Counted from the stretch's first letter, positions 11,200 through 24,984 are shown. The stretch is 64,000 nt of DNA from Macrosoma leucophasiata (GCA_036365455.1 JAWQUS010000017.1:1860001-1924000); one strand, 5' to 3'. Translations and numbers: made by a program. Notes: generated by a model from the letters alone, not told the origin.

Positions 11200-11470
11200 T
11201 ATAAGGGCTCTTTCAATTTATGCGATTTGTGTCGGACCGCTGCATTGCCGAAGCGGTGCGTTCCGCGAACGCTCGACAACAGGAGCGACGCAAATCTGTT
11301 GCCGCACCGTGCATTTAACTCGAATTCAATTTACACATCTAGTGGCGGTGTTACTAACGACCATTGACACCCCGCAAGAATATTGTGGGCATCACAGAAT
11401 AGATAAATAATCTATTCCGTGATGGGCATTAAAATGTAAGTTAAGAAGTACGCGCGAGCAAAAAGAAAAC
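11200..11470. other. MITE-like remnant and unassigned sequence
   Basis: GGGCTCTTTCAA...GTGTCGGACCGCT at 11206 repeats a segment at 10988, suggesting a second end of one element. Confidence 0.4.
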
Positions 11471-12070
11471 CGGTCAAGTGCGTGTCGGGCCACACGCAAG
11501 TGTAGGGTTCCATAGTAAAAAACTAAATATATATTTCATATGGAGTTCCTCAAAATTTTCGAGTAAAATACATTTGGTCGACTATTACTCGCAAACTTGT
11601 AAAGCCAACTTAAGTGTGATAGTTTCCCTTTTAATTTTGTTATAACGTAGCTGCTATTGCCGTAACGTTTGCATTTCTATTGCCAACCGTTTAGTTGGTA
11701 GAGGGAGGGGACACTTGACTCTAACGAAAATTGGCACTTTAAAGCTTAATAAGTCACGAACAGTTAACTAAATCAAAAAGTAATGTTTGCAAACCTAACA
11801 TTTTTGAAAGACCTATCCAACGATATCCCACACTATATAGAAAACGAATAATAAAAAAAATTACCGCGCGTTACATGTAGGGGAGGTACCCTTAAATATT
11901 TTTTTCACGTTTTCTTCTACCACTTTATCGGCGTGATTAAGATGTACACTTCTGCCAAATTTCAAATCTCTAGTGCCAATAGTTTTTGCGCTAAACCGCG
12001 GTCGAACAAACACACAGACGGACATGGCGAAACTATAAAGGTTCCTTGTTTACAACGAAACCTTAAAAAC
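11468..12070 (+). repeat. Dispersed repeat with CCGGTCAAGTGCG start
   Basis: From ACCGGTCAAGTGCG to the CACAGACGGACATGG region. The same family occurs at 32800-33640 (split by a SINE) and, partly, at 34535-34580. Confidence 0.6.
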
Positions 12071-12639
12071 GACATTTCCCTACGTAAGCTCTAAAATCCT
12101 CTTAAATGTGGTGTAAAACTTTAATGATTCAAAACTATCGTTCGTTTCATTAAAATTCGTGCAATCTGGGAACAATGATCGACGCCCACCAATCGCCCCC
12201 TGTTTGGTGCCCTCGGCACTGCCCACATCGGCAAAATGGACCTACTCCCATTATCTTCAAAGGTGTATCATAATCATGTATCATATGTCAAGCCTTTCAA
12301 AGCTACAAGATTCTAATGGACTACAAGGACCTCTTATAGACCGTTCGTGACCTTAAGGTTCATTCAGTCCGTCAATCTATGATGAATGTTGTCAAAATTG
12401 TACACGGTTAGTACATTATAAGTTTTAGGATTTAGCTACGAGTACTTCACAATTACAAAATATGAAAAGCTTATAATTTATTATTTTCTGCCTATTCTGA
12501 CCTTTTGTTACAGATTTGTGTCGCTCTACGGCTCTACCTACCCATTATGAGTTCGAAAAACGTTTTTTACGTTTTACTCTCTGACTATAAGTCATAACTG
12601 CATGCTAAGCTAGCGAAAGGAAAAGCAATTCATATTCAA

Positions 12640-13930
12640 CTAGCTGTGCCCGCAACTTCGTTCGCGTGGAATAGTGGCTTTGAGACTTTGGGCAGCGGTT
12701 TTGGATACAAATGTTGGTTAATTTTAGATCATTAACACTTTTGGCTAGCTAAAAAAATCTACTTTACATCGGGGATAAAAACACACAGACTGCTAGGATT
12801 GCAAGAAATTATCATCGTCACCACCTCCACCACAGCCACCACCATAAACGCCACCAACGCCATTAACGCCACCACCAACGCCAGCATCGCCAAACACCTA
12901 CGCCACCAATGGCACTAACGCCACCAAAACCACCACCACCACCACATCCAATGCCACCAACGCCACCAAAACCACCACCACCACCACATCCAATGCCACC
13001 AACGCCACCAAAACCACCACCACCACCACATCCAATGCCACCAACGCCACCAAAACCACCACCACCACCACCACATCCAATGCCACCAACGCCTTCAAAA
13101 TTACCAAAAACACCACCAACGTCACCAACGCCACCCTTGTCTCCATCGCCACTAAAAACCACCACCACCACCACCGCCACCAACACCACCATCAGAGTCA
13201 CCAACAACACTTACGCCACCAACGACACCAATGACACCAACGCTACCAAAAATTTATTTACTATGTAAGGTAATATACAATATAAGACCTAAAAAATCTG
13301 TGAAAATTTTAATCGTTTGCTTTCTAACGTTATTCATATCGAGCAAAAAATATGTATATGAAAAAAATACGTTTATTGTATGCCCCCTTGGGCCCCTATA
13401 TATTTTCATTTTCTTATTTTTATTAAATTTTTTTTCAATTATAGCGGTAACAGAAATACATAATTTGTAAAAATTTTTGCTTTCTAGCTATCACTGTTTA
13501 TGAGATACATCCTGGTGACAGACAGATGGACGGACGGACAGACAAACAGGTAGACAGCGGGAAATTAGTAATAGGATCCGTTTTTAACTTTTAGGTACGG
13601 AATCCTAAAAAGATAGAAGATAGATACAGAATAGTTAAAAATTTTCGATATGATTATTTGAATTGACGTAACTTTTTTATTTCGGAACCGATTGACATGA
13701 GACAAACACTAAAGATTAAGTGAAACACACCACAATATATTAGTAAAAACAAAAAATCGGAGAAGCCGTTTCTGAAATCAGGGTGTACAAAGACACAGAC
13801 AAACACATTTTTTCGAGATAAATAAGTAGTGAGAGAGAGTAAAAGTACCCAGTGTTGTGCGCCAAACGTCAAAGTATAATTATACCAAGTTTCATAGTAA
13901 TCGGACCGGTAGATTTTGTGTGATGCTTGA

Positions 13931-13967
<37 letters not shown>

Positions 13968-14086
13968 AAAATTTCTAATCACATATTTGTGTTCGGTATC
14001 GATCTAGTAACATTCTCTGGTATTTATTTTATCAATATTTTTAATGTACAGAATTCACACTTCTACAGTCTTATTATAAGTATAGA
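12640..14086 (-). mobile_element. Helitron with ACC minisatellite
   Basis: Reverse-oriented: CTAG 3' end at 12640 with hairpin GTGCCCGCAACTTCGTTCGC, 5' end TCTATACTTATAATAAGA at 14086, inserted between A and T as Helitrons do. About 1.45 kb, with no Rep/helicase frame. Inside lie a CCACCA minisatellite (12815-13245) and an (ACAG)n run (13932-13965). Confidence 0.75.
12915..13095. repeat. 45-bp tandem repeat, ACC-rich
   Basis: Four units of about 45 bp built on CCACCAACGCCACCAAAACC. The long frames over it (Pro-rich on plus, Gly-rich on minus) follow from the composition. Confidence 0.9.
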
Positions 14087-14934
14087 TTAAAATCATACTG
14101 ATACAATATTTTTTGAGCAAGATATCTCTGTAAAACGAGTATTTATTTCAAAATTGTTTTAGGGGGTCAGTTACGAGTTCTTTTAGATTTCGCACATACT
14201 GGTTAATAGTTATTTGAAAACGACGATAGAGCGTGATGGAGTAGATATGTAACCTTCGCCAAGAATAACGGAACATCATTATTTTTGAGAGGTTATTAGT
14301 AATATTAATTAATTACATCAAATTACACCTAGAGCTAGTAATCGGCATATCATGAGGTGAGGGTGTGGCAATGTGTCATACAGTGTATTTAAACCATTCA
14401 TACTAATTCAATGAAAGAAAATTATTCAATATATTGACTACTTAAAACGTTAAATATATAGGTGGCGAATGTGTTCAACATTCGATTCGGGTAATCATAT
14501 TTTAAGGACACACCCTTTGACACGTAATTGTAGGTATTCCTATTTGGTATCGATCCTCTATATTAAAATAGAATCGAACTATGTTCCTACGGTCACATTA
14601 TCACATATGAGACCCTCGCTTTCACACGGGCATTCGGTTTTGGTACGGAACAGTTTTAAAGGGTTGGTGTAGAGGGGAGACTCACAGATTACTGTTCTGT
14701 GTTGAAGAAAGCAAAAACTAAGTCTGTAAAAATATGGTTGAATCTAGCTCGTTCTCTCAGCGACGGAACAAAGGATTGTGTCAAGACATACGAGTATGTC
14801 CCCTAATGACACACAATCCTGTTCTAGGCATCTTTTGGAAAGGTTTTTGTCCAGCAATGGACATCTTTTGACTGAAGTGATGATAATGATGAATGTAGAC
14901 GACTTACACTGTGCTTTTAAATATTTTTTTTTTA
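14087..14934. other. Unassigned AT-rich sequence
   Basis: No repeat end, hairpin or coding signal recognised. Confidence 0.5.
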
Positions 14935-15218
14935 CTGGAGGTAGAGTGACTACTCCAGTGACGGAATCGCGGGCGTAGGCACCACCACATTACCTAATAA
15001 GTATACTTGCCGCTAAATGGTAGTGTTCAGCACTATCGTGTTCCGGTCAGGTGGTAATGTACGGCCCTGTAATTTCCGGCACAGAGGCATAACACCTTAG
15101 GCTTCAGGAGTGCATCTGCATTTTGACCTTGATCTTTGTGTGGGTGTCTATAGGCTGCAGTCATCACTTAACATCAATGTGAGCTGCATGATTGTTTGCC
15201 AATTCCATCACAAAAAAA
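14935..15218 (+). repeat. SINE-like family A, full length
   Basis: Head carries an 8-bp change (GTGACTACTCC). Tail ends in an A-run at 15210. Confidence 0.8.
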
Positions 15219-15509
15219 AATACACACCGTTCAGTCCCATGCAGGATACCGTTCTATACCTAGTGTATGTTTCTATAAACGCGTTCACTACAGTATATCG
15301 TTGCGGTTTTGTCGCGCCAATTCTAAAAGCAAAACCGGCCACGTGACATGCCGTGCTACATCGTCAGTGGGCGCCGCTAACTCTCGTTCTTAGTGACAAA
15401 GAAATAACGTGATTTTGTTAGCAAACAATTTTTTTAAGGATTCTTTATTCACTCGGACTGGAACTCTAAAGATTTCCTTTCTATTAATTGAAATGGTGAG
15501 ACGTGCGTA

Positions 15510-15685
15510 AAGGACTTATTACACGGTACGGTATTCAGGGTACGATAGCAAGGGTTAGGGTAGTGTAATAACATTTAGGGAGTTAGGGCCCTAATTAGGG
15601 CGTTGTCGACCGGATAGTGTAATAAGCGGCCACCCGGTGCCCACCCTTTCTGCCGGACCCTGAATACCGTGTCATGTCTTTTAAT
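15510..15685. repeat. MITE-like inverted-end element
   Basis: ACACGGTACGGTATTCAGGG at 15531 is mirrored by CCCTGAATACCGTGTCATG near 15657. Confidence 0.6.
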
Positions 15686-15744
15686 AGAAGTGACGAACGT
15701 TTTAAAAACGTGTTGCCCAATTTTTCTAGGTTAAAGTTTCATAT

Positions 15745-16055
15745 TCGAAAGGATCATGGCAAGATTTGTATAGAAAAAATGAAAAAAAGGTACACGGTAA
15801 AACAGCATGGAAATATTATCCAGTGAACCTAAGCAACATTTCCTGATACTTAAAATATTATAAACTCTCCGGAATAAAAAGTTTGAAATTGAACTTTAGT
15901 ATGGAGTGCTTTTACTGTTGTTAGGAAAGACGATTTTTATTCCGGTGACTTAAAATCATTTAGGTTCCCTAGATAATATTTTTAATCCGTTTTACCTTGT
16001 ACCTTTTTCTAACTTTTTTTGTACAAATCAATGTATGAAACTTGCCATGATTCTT
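15745..16055. repeat. Degenerate foldback element
   Basis: Arms such as CATGGCAAG...AAGGTACACGGTAAAAC pair imperfectly with GTTTTACCTTGTACCTTT...CTTGCCATG over about 300 bp. Confidence 0.6.
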
Positions 16056-16090
16056 TGTTCATGTCAACGTCATATGAATAATTTAGCTTA

Positions 16091-16091
<1 letters not shown>

Positions 16092-16147
<56 letters not shown>
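16092..16147. repeat. (TA)n microsatellite
   Basis: About 28 TA units. Confidence 0.95.
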
Positions 16148-16151
<4 letters not shown>

Positions 16152-17207
16152 TATTTCGGTGTAAGTAATATATTCCATATAACAATAGGTATTCTTGTGT
16201 TTGTTACTTTTAAAAATGTTATTTATACTTATCTTTAGTCGTTATAACTAGATTAGATTATTTGCAATGTTCTGCACCATTTTTATGTTTTCTATACAAC
16301 TCAAAGGTTGACTGGCAGAGAATGCTACTTAGCATTAAGTCCGCCTCATGTTACATTTTTGTGCTTGAAAGTATAAATAAATAAATAATTATAATTTTGT
16401 TTTAAAAGTTCACCCTTCACACACCTAGTTTATCCATCTTTTATGCTAAACTACAGTGTATATTATTACGTAAAGCTTAATTTCATAGCTCTTTAGGACA
16501 GTGTTTCCCAAACATTGTTCGGCCATGGCCCGGTAATTATCACACTGCCCCTTCGTGATCCGCTTAATATTTTTTAACCGAAGCTGGTTCCATAAGATAA
16601 ACTTCAATAAAAAAAATTAGAATATTTACAATGTGTCGATCGATAGTAGCTAATATTTTTCTAAAACAAGGCTTGCATGTTGCAACCCGGTATTTTATTT
16701 TGATGGCCCGGTACCGAAAATACTGCTTTAGAAGTACGTAAAGGTTAACACAATCACTATTAAATCTCATAACGGGGACTTTAAAGTAAGCAAGTCAAAA
16801 GAGCAATTAAGTAGCCCTAAATATAAAAGGGATGTTTGTTAGTTTTCAACTCAAACTTATGTAAATTCGACTAAAAGGTGAACGGACATGACATGGGACA
16901 AAGGTAAATCTAAACAATCAATTTGTTTGAATAGCCTTTTTAGAGGCTATAGTTTTATAACTAAGCCGTACCAGTTTTAATGTAAAAATTTAATGGCAAA
17001 ATCTTTTAAACAAAAAAAGTTCTATACTAAATAGGCTGTCGTAGGCTATAATAGTTTCGCCATGTCTATTAAGTAGGAGAACCCACGACACTAAACCTAG
17101 TTCAATAAGACTAGATACCTAGAAGCGTCCTTATCATTCTGCTGCCTCTGACTAGTCCAGAGGGCTTGCAGCACTGCATTATCGTAGTCCTACCACTCTC
17201 TCTACTT
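16148..17207. other. AT-rich, no gene
   Basis: CAGTGTTTCCCAAAC at 16500 looks like a hAT-type end without a partner. Otherwise nothing. Confidence 0.45.
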
Positions 17208-17455
17208 TTACTGGTGGTAGAGACGGCGCTCGCGGGGGTAGGCACCACCCCATTACCTAATATACTTGCCGCTAAATGGTAGTTTTCAGCACTATCGTGT
17301 TCCGGTCAAGTGGTAATGTACGGCCCTGTAATTTACAGCTCAGAGGCATAACATCTTACTCCTCAGGAGTGGTAACGCATCTCCATTTCGACCTTGGTCT
17401 TAGTGTAAGTGTCTATAGGCTGCAGACATCACTGAACACTTCCAGTATATTAAAA
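17208..17455 (+). repeat. SINE-like family A, internally deleted
   Basis: Lacks the AACATCAATGTGAACTG block near the 3' end. Confidence 0.75.
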
Positions 17456-17984
17456 AAACACTTGGAAGTCTTATCGTACTTAAAACCGGATTTTTTATTA
17501 TTTTTCTTTTCTATGCCGTGAATATTGCATTGCAGCATCGCCATTTTGTGTTCCTCCATTAATGACGTGGATAATTATACCTAATATGTATCATCTGGGG
17601 GTCTTATCGAACTAGGTTTAGTGTCGTGGGCTCAGACCAATCTATTCGTCCGTCCGCAGTTTATAGATGTCAATGCTCTTTGTGCTAAAAAGATACAACA
17701 ATATTGCATGAATAAATCTACAAATTTATTATTATTATAGCTGGCGTCGGGACGTGTCGAACCGATTGCCCTCAGGAACTAGTGCTGTCTGCACTACTAG
17801 TGAGTAAGTACTATAGTAAGTGCAATAACGCAAATCTTTTCGGTGGCCTTATGGGTTGGAAACATCCGACAGCGGCCACTTATCTGTATCTCCACCAACC
17901 ACCTATAAGGTGAGAATAAAGGTAACAATAAGAAATCAATTGTCATATTTTCATACTGTATGAGGCTAATGCCGCATCCTATAC

Positions 17985-19650
17985 CTAGTCACCAAAACCA
18001 AAGGTTAAAATATAGATGCGATTCAAAGTACCGAAAGTCAAAATTACCGATGACATCCGGCATGGTATGGAAAATCGACAGGTTACTGTGATGGTCCTGC
18101 TTGATTTCAGTAATGCCTTTAACACTGTCGATTTTGATAACATGCTGGCTATTCTGCGATCTCTCAACATATCTCCGTCAGTTATTGCGTGGTTTCATAG
18201 TTACTTGTTTGGACGCCGACAACGCATTCGTCTCGACGATAAGTTCTCTGCCTGGTGCGATGTTGTTGCTGGCGTCCCACAAGGTGGCGTGCTGTCTCCA
18301 TTTCTCTTCTCCATTTTTATTCATTCTGTTAGCCTTCATCTTACTTCTCTCTATCACCTTTATGCAGACGATTTACAAATATATTGCCAAGCTAAGCTTG
18401 AAGAATTACCAAAAGCGATACAACTTATTAATGAAGATCTTGTCAAAATTTATCAGCGGAGTAAAACATTTGGTCTACAAGTTAATCCAATTAAAAGCCA
18501 AGCTATAATATTTGGTAGCTCTTGGTTATTAAAACGTATAGATTTTTCCAATTTGTCACCTATCGTCTTTAATGGAACATGTATAGATTATTGCGACACA
18601 GTGAAAAATTTAGGAGTTCATATGGATAGTAATATGTCATGGTCTACACAAATTTGTAATGTCAGTAGGAAGATGTTCGCCGCTGTCAGTTCACTCCGTA
18701 GAATCAGGAACTTCTTGCCCACTGCCACTAAAGTTATGCTTTGCTAAATCCATTATTTTTCCTATCTTAGATTACGCTGACATATCTTATCTTGACTTAA
18801 CACAGGAGCAGTTAAGCAGACTTGAGCGACTTCAAAATCTTTGCATCCGGTTCATATTCGGTTTACGTAAATATGACCATATCTCTGAATTTCGTAAACA
18901 GCTCAATTGGATTCCAATCCACCTTCGCAGGAATACACACATCCTCTCTTTACTATACTGCCTGCTATTTTACCCGTTTTATCCTTTATATCTTAAAGAA
19001 CGATTCCAATACCTTTCTCAATCAAACTCCCTCTTTCTTCGATCCTCTAACAACCTTCGTCTTATGATGCCTCCTCACTCCTCTTCCTTCTGTGCAAAAT
19101 CTTTTACTGTCGTTGCAGTCAAGTTGTGGAACGCTTTGCCACTGACTATACGACAAGCTCAGACATTGGCGTCGTTTAAGAATCGTCTAAATAATTATTA
19201 TTTAAGCTTGGAAATATAATGAGTCATCCGATGGTAAGAATACAATACTCGTACTTTATAATAATATTTAAAGTATTAAATTAGGTATTGTCTGGTAGGT
19301 ACATATTATTATTTATTTATTTATCTATGTAGGTATGCATATGTATAATATGTATCTTGTTTATATATATATAAATATATATATATATATTTGTTTTATG
19401 TAAATATGTTAAATATATATGAATATATATGTATGTGCTTTATTAATAATTTTTAATGAATTGTAATAGTTATTGTTTCTTAAGTCTGTACACCCCTTGT
19501 TCTTGTTATTGTTTGATATCTCTCTTTCTATTTAGGTCGCCTGGAAGAGATCGCTTTAAGCGATAAGGCCGCCTATTGTGCATACATGTAAAATTGTTTT
19601 TGCAAATTGTTGTTCTTATGTGTACAATAAAGAGTATTTATTATTATTAT
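17985..19650 (+). mobile_element. 5'-truncated LINE with reverse transcriptase domain
   Basis: Encodes the catalytic half of a non-LTR reverse transcriptase: LDFSNAFN, VAGVPQGGVLSP and the active-site YADDLQIY in one frame from about 18016. A frameshift near 18730-18747 moves the C-terminal region (KSIIFPILDYADISY...VKLWNALP) into another frame, which ends at TAA near 19219. A 3' UTR with AATAAAGAG and an ATT-repeat tail ends at about 19655. Endonuclease and ORF1 are absent. It looks like the Jockey/CR1 group; dead copy. Confidence 0.88.
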
Positions 19651-19762
19651 TATGCGATGTCACCCCTGAAGACTAATATGCTAGGATCCCACTGCAGAAT
19701 CATTTCGTTCATCCAGATATGCTGCAAGCCTATTTATGCATATTTATAATCTAGAGAATATT

Positions 19763-20047
19763 TACTGGTGGTAGAGCTCCAGTGACGGAGCTCGCGGGCG
19801 TAGGCACCACCGCATTACCTAATATACCTGCCGCTAAGTGGTAGTGTTCAGCACTATCGTGTTCCGGTCAGGTGGTGATGTACGGCCCTGTAATTTCCGG
19901 CACAGAGGCATAACACCTTAAGCCTCAGGAGTGGTAACGCATCTGCATTTTGACCTTGGTCTTTGTGTTGGTGTCTATAGGCTGCAGTCATCACTTAACA
20001 TCAATGTGAACTGCATGCTTGTTTACCACTTCAATTACATAAAAAAA
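19763..20047 (+). repeat. SINE-like family A, full length
   Basis: Well-preserved head and tail. Confidence 0.82.
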
Positions 20048-20056
20048 TATATATAT

Positions 20057-20335
20057 GCACTAGGTTGCCCATCAAAATTTGACCGCAAGTATTTTTTTAT
20101 ATTTTTTTTCTGGGAATTTTTTTTTTACCTATTTTTGTTCCGCCCCGATAACTTTTTAATAACGTCTATAACGTAGGTACATGTATTATTTATATATCAA
20201 ATTAAAGCTATTTTTATTCTCATTATTATGACATACGGAAGCCAAATTAAATCGGCCGCAAATGAGAGTTATTGGCTGTCAAAGATTAAAAAAAAAAAAA
20301 AACTTGCGGCCAAATTTTGATTGGCAACCTAGTGG
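20057..20335. repeat. MITE with CACTAGGTTGCC ends
   Basis: CACTAGGTTGCCCATCAAAA at the left is mirrored by TTTTGATTGGCAACCTAGTG at the right; body AT-rich. Confidence 0.7.
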
Positions 20336-20899
20336 ATAAGTATTCTCTAGGTTATAAATATGCATAAAAATTAGGTTTGCAGCATATCTGGATGAACGAA
20401 ATAATTCTGCGGTGGGATCCTGACCTAGAAGTTCTTGTTTCTGTGATGCTATCTAATTGGAACACGATAGTGTATAGATACGAAATTAGAAATGCAAGAA
20501 AAGGAATTAATTAACTTTACAGAGGTCGTGCACTTACATGTAGGTGTTAATTAAGTTTCCTGTTAGTAATTAACCTTTAGATGAGAACGTATTTTTAAAC
20601 AAAGACATTTTTCTCCTTATCATTATCTTTCACTTCATAAAGGAAAAACTTTGATCTTCATTCTTTTGTAACGCTACTTTTATAAAGGAATAGAAAAATA
20701 TTTAATTAGCAAAAGATTTACTACAATCTCCATTTTTTCCGTCGTTATAAACAGTTTTGAAGGCTTTTTTTTTCATTACAATTATTCCACTGTAACAAAG
20801 ATTTCAGTATTTTTAACCGACTTTGAAAAAAGTGATAGGACCACAGACCATATGTACCACTGTAGTGTAGACATATAGATACCTAATATATGTAAATAT

Positions 20900-21118
20900 T
20901 AACTGCCTCGTTGGTCTAGTGGTCACAATCGCGATGCTTAACACGGCGGTCCCGGGTTCGATCCCCAGGTCGGGCAAAGTTTATATCATGTTATTTCTGC
21001 GAGGAAAAATTTACGTAGAGCCGTCGGTCAGGCGCAGGCCCGACCTCTATCCGGTCGAGTCCGATTGGGCCTACAGACATTTGATTCTAGTGTGTGTAGT
21101 GTAATTTGTGTGTATAAC
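20900..21118 (+). repeat. tRNA-derived SINE, second type
   Basis: Head ACTGCCTCGTTGGTCTAGTGG and GGGTTCGATCCCC resemble tRNA A and B boxes; body differs from family B. Its 3' part is interrupted by the next element. Confidence 0.7.
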
Positions 21119-21131
21119 TGCATCTACAATA

Positions 21132-21501
21132 ATAATGGCAACCCATTATGTCCCACTGCTGGGCACGAGTCACTCCCCTTTTTTGGGGGTGGGGAGGCCT
21201 GGAGCTTACTCCACCACGCTGCTCCAATGCGGGTTGGTGGAGATATGGGTTAGTGGACAACCCGCTGTCGGATGTTTTTAAACCGCCCATAAGGCCTCCG
21301 ACAAGGTTTAACGACTGCTATCTATCGATAGCAACCGGAACCGACGGCTTAACGTGCCCTCCGAACGGAAACGCGCATTTTTGTAATTTGCCACTAGCGG
21401 TCACCCATCACACACCCGACCGCGCCCGTATTCGCTTAACCGAGTAGATCGCTTACAATCTACACCAGCCACGGTTCCATGCGCGCTTCACAATTTTTTT
21501 T
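21132..21501 (+). repeat. Family C retroposed repeat (CCCACTGCTGGG type)
   Basis: Flanked by the 13-bp duplication TGCATCTACAATA (21119-21131 and 21502-21514) and ending in a T-run, so a true retroposition event. Contains a TATCGATA octamer. Confidence 0.85.
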
Positions 21502-21754
21502 TGCATCTACAATACAGCATTAATAATAAATAACTGAATACAGTGTTAAAGTGCTACGGGCTACGATAAGTTTTGATAAATGCGGTCTTTACTCGTTGTA
21601 GAGGGTCAGTGTGGGAGCTTGAGGGCGTAGCGCGTAGGCGTAGGCACCACCGCATTATACTTAGATTCGGTTGCACCAAAATATAATAAAAATCTGTTAA
21701 AGTTCTTGTAAAATGTTACATTACTTCTCTAACTTTGGGTAATTATTGTCATGA

Positions 21755-22312
21755 GGATATGTATTACTTTTACAAGATCTGCAACTTATTTACTTTTACA
21801 TATCCGATCTCAACTAGATTATGCTACTTCTGTATGGAATCCATGCTATGATAAATATACAACGATAATACAACGAACAGTTAGAGACCATTCAACGAAA
21901 GATTTTACGCTCCCTGAATTATCGCTGTTTTGGTTCTAAGTTCCCTTATGAAACACTTATCAATTTTTTTTTATCAACTCTCAAAATTAGAAGATTGCTC
22001 TTAGATCAAATGTTACCATGCAATATGTCACTATAAATTTGACTGCAATAGACTTAATAATCAAGTTTATATATGTCGTTCTACGATACGAAATATCCGT
22101 AAGAATAATCTGTTTGCACCTCTTAATAGTAAAACTAATGCAGGTGAGCGAGCACCTATAAATAGACTCATGAAACAATACAACAAATATTTCACTAAAG
22201 TAGAATTTTTTGAAACGTCACCTAACGCATTTAAGAGAAAAGTTCGAAATTTAATGCAGAACGTTAATAATAACATAATGTTAGATTTACTAATGTTTAC
22301 TGTGTGTTAACA
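21755..22312 (+). pseudogene. Decayed LINE reverse transcriptase C-terminus
   Basis: Reads SQLDYATSVWNPCYDKY, after a shift LRSLNYRCFGSKFPYETLI, and later KVRNLMQNVNNNIMLDLL to TAA. At least two frameshifts. Confidence 0.7.
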
Positions 22313-22731
22313 TCTGTGGTGTGTTCTTTTTTTTTCTGTCATATTCAAAAAAATAGATATAGTATTTTCACACCGCTGCCCGAAAATGCCCTAATAGTTA
22401 ATTAATTGTGGACAACGGGGTTTTTTTTTTTTGATATTATGGCATCGCTATTACGCATATTGCCAGTGTTAAGTAAAACGATATTTCATATTTATATAAG
22501 CAGCGTAAAAGTTAGTATAATATAGTCATCAAGTAAGTCATATGTAAGTATCAATTATTAATGTTATCAAGTATAATATGTCAGTCAAGTGAGTTACAAT
22601 CAAGTTATTCGAGTAAAGCGATGGCTACTTTACCGACAACGGACAACCGACAATTATGTACCGAGTAATTGCCTTTGTTAAAAAAAAAAAAAAAAAAATA
22701 TTTTCTTTAACAAAAAATCATAGGTGTACAC
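22313..22731. other. AT-rich, no gene
   Basis: Includes an A-run near 22680. Ends with the hAT target duplication. Confidence 0.45.
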
Positions 22732-24776
22732 TAGCGGTGGGACGGGTCGCAATTTTATCGACCCGGGCGACCCGAATTAATATAGACGCTAGCCCGGGTT
22801 GCATCTCGGGTTGATTCGGGTTGAAATATAAATAAAAAGTACCTAGTATGAGAAATTACTTGCTTTGCAATGCCTTCATTGTTTGAGCTAAGTTCACAGT
22901 AGTTGACATGTCAACAATGAACCTTCGTAACCATACCTATACAGAAAAGCTGAACGATACTCTGGTTTTGTAGAAATCTATAGGCTGCAATCTTCACATG
23001 ACATCCGTGTACAAACTACATGCATGTTCGCTTAGTTTGCCACCATCACTCCATTAGAAAAAAATCAAAACATGACATTGTAAGAGCGCGCTAAATTCGT
23101 ATTGTGTTAATGTACTTACTTCAAATATTATAACGCGTTACCTCTTACTGGCTCTTACTCTATGACGTAGTGTGAGTGAAAGATAAAATATAGGAAGGTA
23201 TACCAACTTCAACACCGCGTCCTTTTTTCTTATTGAATGTCCAATGTCCATTAGGAAGATGACGATGATTAGATAGTTCCATAAGAAATAATTAATATGA
23301 TAAGATGAGTCCAGTGAAGTGATGGGGATTTTACTAGAAACTTTTTATGGAGTTTTGAAAACAACACGACAAGTCACATTTTACTACAATAAATCACTTT
23401 CCTACACTCTTATCCGTGGTCGAACGCTTTACGAAATAAAACTAATAAAAGCCCGCCAAAACACCCAAGCAAAGTAAGACTAGAACGCTAACGCGCATGC
23501 GCGCTCCGTTTAAGGATGGCGATAATTAATCGGCAGATGCATCTTTCGGACCAAAAAATCGATTATTTAAATCGATCCACAGCACAGAATCAGAGAAAAT
23601 AAGACAGGAAGCCAGATAATGACAGATACCTTATTTTTGGCTCATTTCTTATCCTTGGTTGAGTTCTTAGTATTACATAATACAAATCGAATATAAATTG
23701 ATTAAGTGGAAAAATATAAATGTAAATTATAATAAAATAATAATCGATTCAAAGATCGATCTTTTTCAGAAAGAATTGCCCTCCCTAGCTGCGCTCCACG
23801 TCATTAGCACGCATGCGCACTGGACTCTATTAGCACGCATGCGCACTGCGACTCTATTATAGCGCATGCGCTTTCAAGGTTCCCGCCAAAAAACTCTAAT
23901 TTAATTCACTTAGATTAGATGGCACGCAATAATGACCACTAGAGCATTGATATACCTGAGGATGTTTGCCTTGATGTTAACATATGGGTTTTAAAGCTTT
24001 ATTTTTAGGGTTTCGTAGTGAGATAATACATTCAGAATTTAGGTAATACATGTTATTAAATATTTATTACTAAAATAGTAATATGTACAGTGTATGCTTA
24101 ATTCTGAATGAATTAATCATTTCAAAATTGAAATACCTATTACTCTTCTACTTCGACATGTCATGTTAGCCATAATGTATGTGATGACGTGTATGATGAT
24201 GTGTAACAAATTTTTAATTTACACCTTTTTGGTTAGGTGTTCCAAAAAAAAAATCTTAATCTCAAGAAACATTTTTCTCATATCCATCATAACGTCGAGT
24301 AGCGGACAGACGAGCAGAGCGCATGCGCAACCCGTCAAACCGTATACATTATATACATTCATTTGCTGCCCGACTTCTGTCTCATTCAATCACCTACTGA
24401 AATAATTTGCCTTTCTCATTTACACACTATATAACGCAACCCGTCACGCCGTCAACCCGTAAACCTTCTCTCTCGTTCTATTACCTAATGAAACAATTAA
24501 CCTTTCTCATTCGCACAACCCGTACGTACGATACGGGTAGGCATCTCGGTTATCGCACGCCGCGCGGCGAGTACGCGGCTACGCGGGCTACGCAGCCCGA
24601 AAGCAAGGTACCTAATTGTTCTGCGGCGGCGACGACGAAAGCGTGACCCGCGCGTGAGACTGATAGCCTGATGGCGCCACGGGTCAACCCGTTACAGCGC
24701 AAAGAGAACCCGAATTTTCGGGTTGGCTGACATGCTCGGTTCGTGCGGGCAATTTAGCTCGAGTCGCCCATCGCTA
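22732..24776. mobile_element. 2-kb hAT-like non-autonomous element
   Basis: Ends TAGCGGTGGGACGGGTCG and TAGCGATGGGCGACTCG (inverse), flanked by 8-bp GTGTACAC at 22724-22731 and 24777-24784. No transposase frame. The right 300 bp is GC-rich with CGGGTTG/CAACCCG motifs, unlike the rest. Holds a family A fragment at 22978-23062. Confidence 0.82.
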
Positions 24777-24984
24777 GTGTACACTGTGGTGGGGGTCACC
24801 TTTTAAGTGAGTAATATACTTGTGTTAGGCGGCCCCGCTCTTCCTTAACATAGCGATAATTTCTATGATTACACTAACACAGTTATAAAACATCATTTCA
24901 AAAGTAAATACCTACACGTAAAGTTATTATAGTTACAAAATAGTGAACAAATTAAAGATTTTACTATTACATTTAAAGCAGATA

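Noticed and set aside
12863..13268. Pro-rich plus-strand and Gly/Val-rich minus-strand open frames
   Set aside because: They follow from the ACC minisatellite in a Helitron; no start context, splice sites or conservation pattern.
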